Below the pieces are notes generated by a model. The model searched no databases, was not told the origin of the DNA, and worked only from the letters and a program-made list of their open reading frames with translations. This document shows, one piece after another, positions 5,795 to 6,836 of a stretch of 6,836 nucleotides of DNA. This stretch comes from CALAED01 sp937891035 (GTDB lineage Bacteria > Actinomycetota > Actinomycetes > Streptosporangiales > Streptosporangiaceae). Within the stretch, counting starts at the first letter, position 1. Each line of letters begins with the position of its first letter. A program made the translations under genes and the position numbers. Location: contig DASQSZ010000410.1 in NCBI GenBank assembly GCA_035642125.1, positions 1 through 6,836 on the forward strand, in the 5' to 3' direction.

Positions 5795-5797
5795 CAA

Positions 5798-6836
5798 CTA
5801 CATTGCGGTAATTTTCGGCGAAGTTGATCCGGATATTCGCTCATTCTCAGCGCGAGATGGGCTGCCGCCATGCACGGGAAGTCCCAGGCGGGGAGGAATG
5901 AATCCGGTCGGCCACACGCCGCCGCGGAAGCTGCCGGCCGCGGTCGCGCCGAAAAGCTGCTGATAATCGGCAGTAAGTTCCGGGCTTTCGGCGAAGCTCA
6001 GCCATATCCGCAGCAGCAGTCGGCCTAGGCCGCTCGGGGTACCGGTGAATTCGGTCCGCGCGTGCACGATCTCGGAGTTGTGGAACAGCTGCAGGTCCCC
6101 TGCTTGCATGTCCATGTCGAGCGCGATGCCCGGCCGCCCGAGGATCTCGTCGAGCGTGTCCATGGCCTCGATTTGGCGCGCGGTCAACCGAGGCGCGTTG
6201 GTATTGCGTTGCGACTTTTCCACATGCCACCGCACATGCCGCATGGCGAAGTCGCCGTTCGCCGCGACCGCGAATACCGGTATCTCGGTCCACGGCCGCC
6301 CCGCTATCGCCCTTCCAGGAGCCTGCGGGAACGGCCGATAGAGCTCCGCTAGGAGATCGGGCGCTTCGGCCAGCATCAGATCGTGCGCGGTGCGCGCGGA
6401 CGCCAACTGGCTGAGCCCTCCGAACGGCGCCGAACGGATGCAGAGCATCAGGACGAGATCGGCCGTGTCGGTGTGGAACGGCAGCGCGTTTGACGCCTCC
6501 CAGTTACGTCTGTTCCGGTCCCTGGACAGATATTCTTCGATGGGGCCGATGAGGATGCTTTCCGGCGTCTGTGACAGTGGTTCGCCGAGCAGCAGCCCCA
6601 GCAACCAATAGGCGTCTTGCGCGGTGGGCATCGGTTCGTACGGAAATCCCGACACCAGCGCGAAGTGGCAGCCCGACGTGAGCATGTCCCGCAGGCGGGA
6701 CACGAACTCGGCCGTTGCCCTACTCACTTTTGGTGCCGTGTCGTCGAGGGCGGGGGCACGCCCGGCACGCTTGTCGGCCAGTGCCATGAGCTCGTCGCGA
6801 ACCGCTGACGGCATCTCCAACCGCCAGCGGCTCGGG
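5798..6836 (-). CDS. TauD/TfdA-family Fe(II)/2-oxoglutarate-dependent dioxygenase (5' end may lie beyond right edge)
   Basis: This is a non-heme iron oxygenase of the TauD/TfdA (clavaminate-synthase-like) superfamily, which couples oxidative decarboxylation of 2-oxoglutarate to hydroxylation or a related oxidation. Counting from a TTG at 6820, landmarks are GFPYEPMPT (58-66), the iron motif H116-T-D118 in LPFHTDTADLVLMLC, GGLSQLASA (134-142), YRPFP (161-165), and LDMDMQAGDLQLFHNSEIVHART (234-256) with the likely distal iron ligand H253. GRLLLRIWLSF (266-276) carries the 2-oxoglutarate-binding Arg, probably R271. The start is uncertain: no Shine-Dalgarno site precedes the TTG at 6820 or the ATG at 6814, and the frame stays open to the edge with PSRWR just upstream, so translation may begin outside the window. 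The last 30 or so residues are polar and less GC-rich than the body. The gene converges on the dehydrogenase operon and need not belong to its pathway. Substrate unknown. Confidence 0.88.
   Translation of the reverse strand, partial: PSRWRLEMPSAVRDELMALADKRAGRAPALDDTAPKVSRATAEFVSRLRDMLTSGCHFALVSGFPYEPMPTAQDAYWLLGLLLGEPLSQTPESILIGPIEEYLSRDRNRRNWEASNALPFHTDTADLVLMLCIRSAPFGGLSQLASARTAHDLMLAEAPDLLAELYRPFPQAPGRAIAGRPWTEIPVFAVAANGDFAMRHVRWHVEKSQRNTNAPRLTARQIEAMDTLDEILGRPGIALDMDMQAGDLQLFHNSEIVHARTEFTGTPSGLGRLLLRIWLSFAESPELTADYQQLFGATAAGSFRGGVWPTGFIPPRLGLPVHGGSPSRAENERISGSTSPKITAM

Larger units (their letters stand above)
5676..5797. other. Convergent intergenic gap with two hairpins
   Basis: This 122-bp gap lies between the ends of two genes that face each other. 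It contains the T-less hairpin at 5681-5706 and the T-tailed terminator at 5771-5794. I see no gene or promoter in it. A plus-strand frame from 5700 to 5963 crosses it but mostly lies antisense to the dioxygenase and resembles no known protein. Confidence 0.6.

Noticed and set aside
5700..5963. A plus-strand 87-codon frame after the dehydrogenase operon
   Set aside because: It spans the terminator and lies mainly antisense to the dioxygenase, with no SD or known domain.

Overview
The window is very GC-rich and its reading frames are strongly biased to G or C at third codon positions. It uses GTG and TTG starts with purine-rich Shine-Dalgarno sequences, and its acyl-CoA dehydrogenases are of the FadE type seen in mycobacteria and relatives. 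This suggests a high-GC actinomycete (Streptosporangiales, Pseudonocardiales or similar). That placement is an inference from composition and protein families, not a database match.

Left part, minus strand (1-1786): a solute-uptake pair of the branched-chain-amino-acid (Liv/HAAT) ABC family. A 422-residue lipoprotein substrate-binding protein (518-1786) is followed 37 nt later by the first 160 residues of a LivH-type permease, which runs off the left edge. The remaining permease and ATPase genes would lie outside the window.

Middle, plus strand (2050-5675): three consecutive acyl-CoA dehydrogenase (ACAD) genes read divergently from the transporter. The first two overlap by 4 nt and have lost complementary parts of the ACAD motif set. 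Gene 1 keeps the EPGAGSD flavin loop but lacks the RxxFG segment. Gene 2 keeps RxxFG and HGGxGF but lacks the flavin loop. This is the pattern expected of a heteromeric (alpha2beta2) dehydrogenase. Gene 2 also carries an in-frame 18-bp tandem repeat coding an Ala/Gly/Thr linker. The third gene, coupled through an SD that touches the preceding stop, is a complete ACAD of the ACAD10/11 subgroup with Asp in place of the usual catalytic Glu.

The 263-bp divergent intergenic region (1787-2049) holds a perfect 12+12 bp inverted repeat (1972-1997) that looks like a TetR-family operator, placed just upstream of a possible -10 box for the dehydrogenase operon. A separate candidate promoter with an overlapping inverted repeat faces the transporter.

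Right part: after two hairpins in the convergent gap (5676-5797), one with a T tract, comes a convergent minus-strand gene (5798-6836) for a TauD/TfdA-family Fe(II)/2-oxoglutarate dioxygenase. Its reading frame is still open at the right edge.

Working model (inference): the Liv-type importer takes up an organic acid, amino acid or related solute, and the ACADs oxidise its CoA thioester under control of a ligand-responsive repressor encoded elsewhere. The dioxygenase may be unrelated. I found no tRNA, rRNA, CRISPR array, insertion sequence or phage gene.
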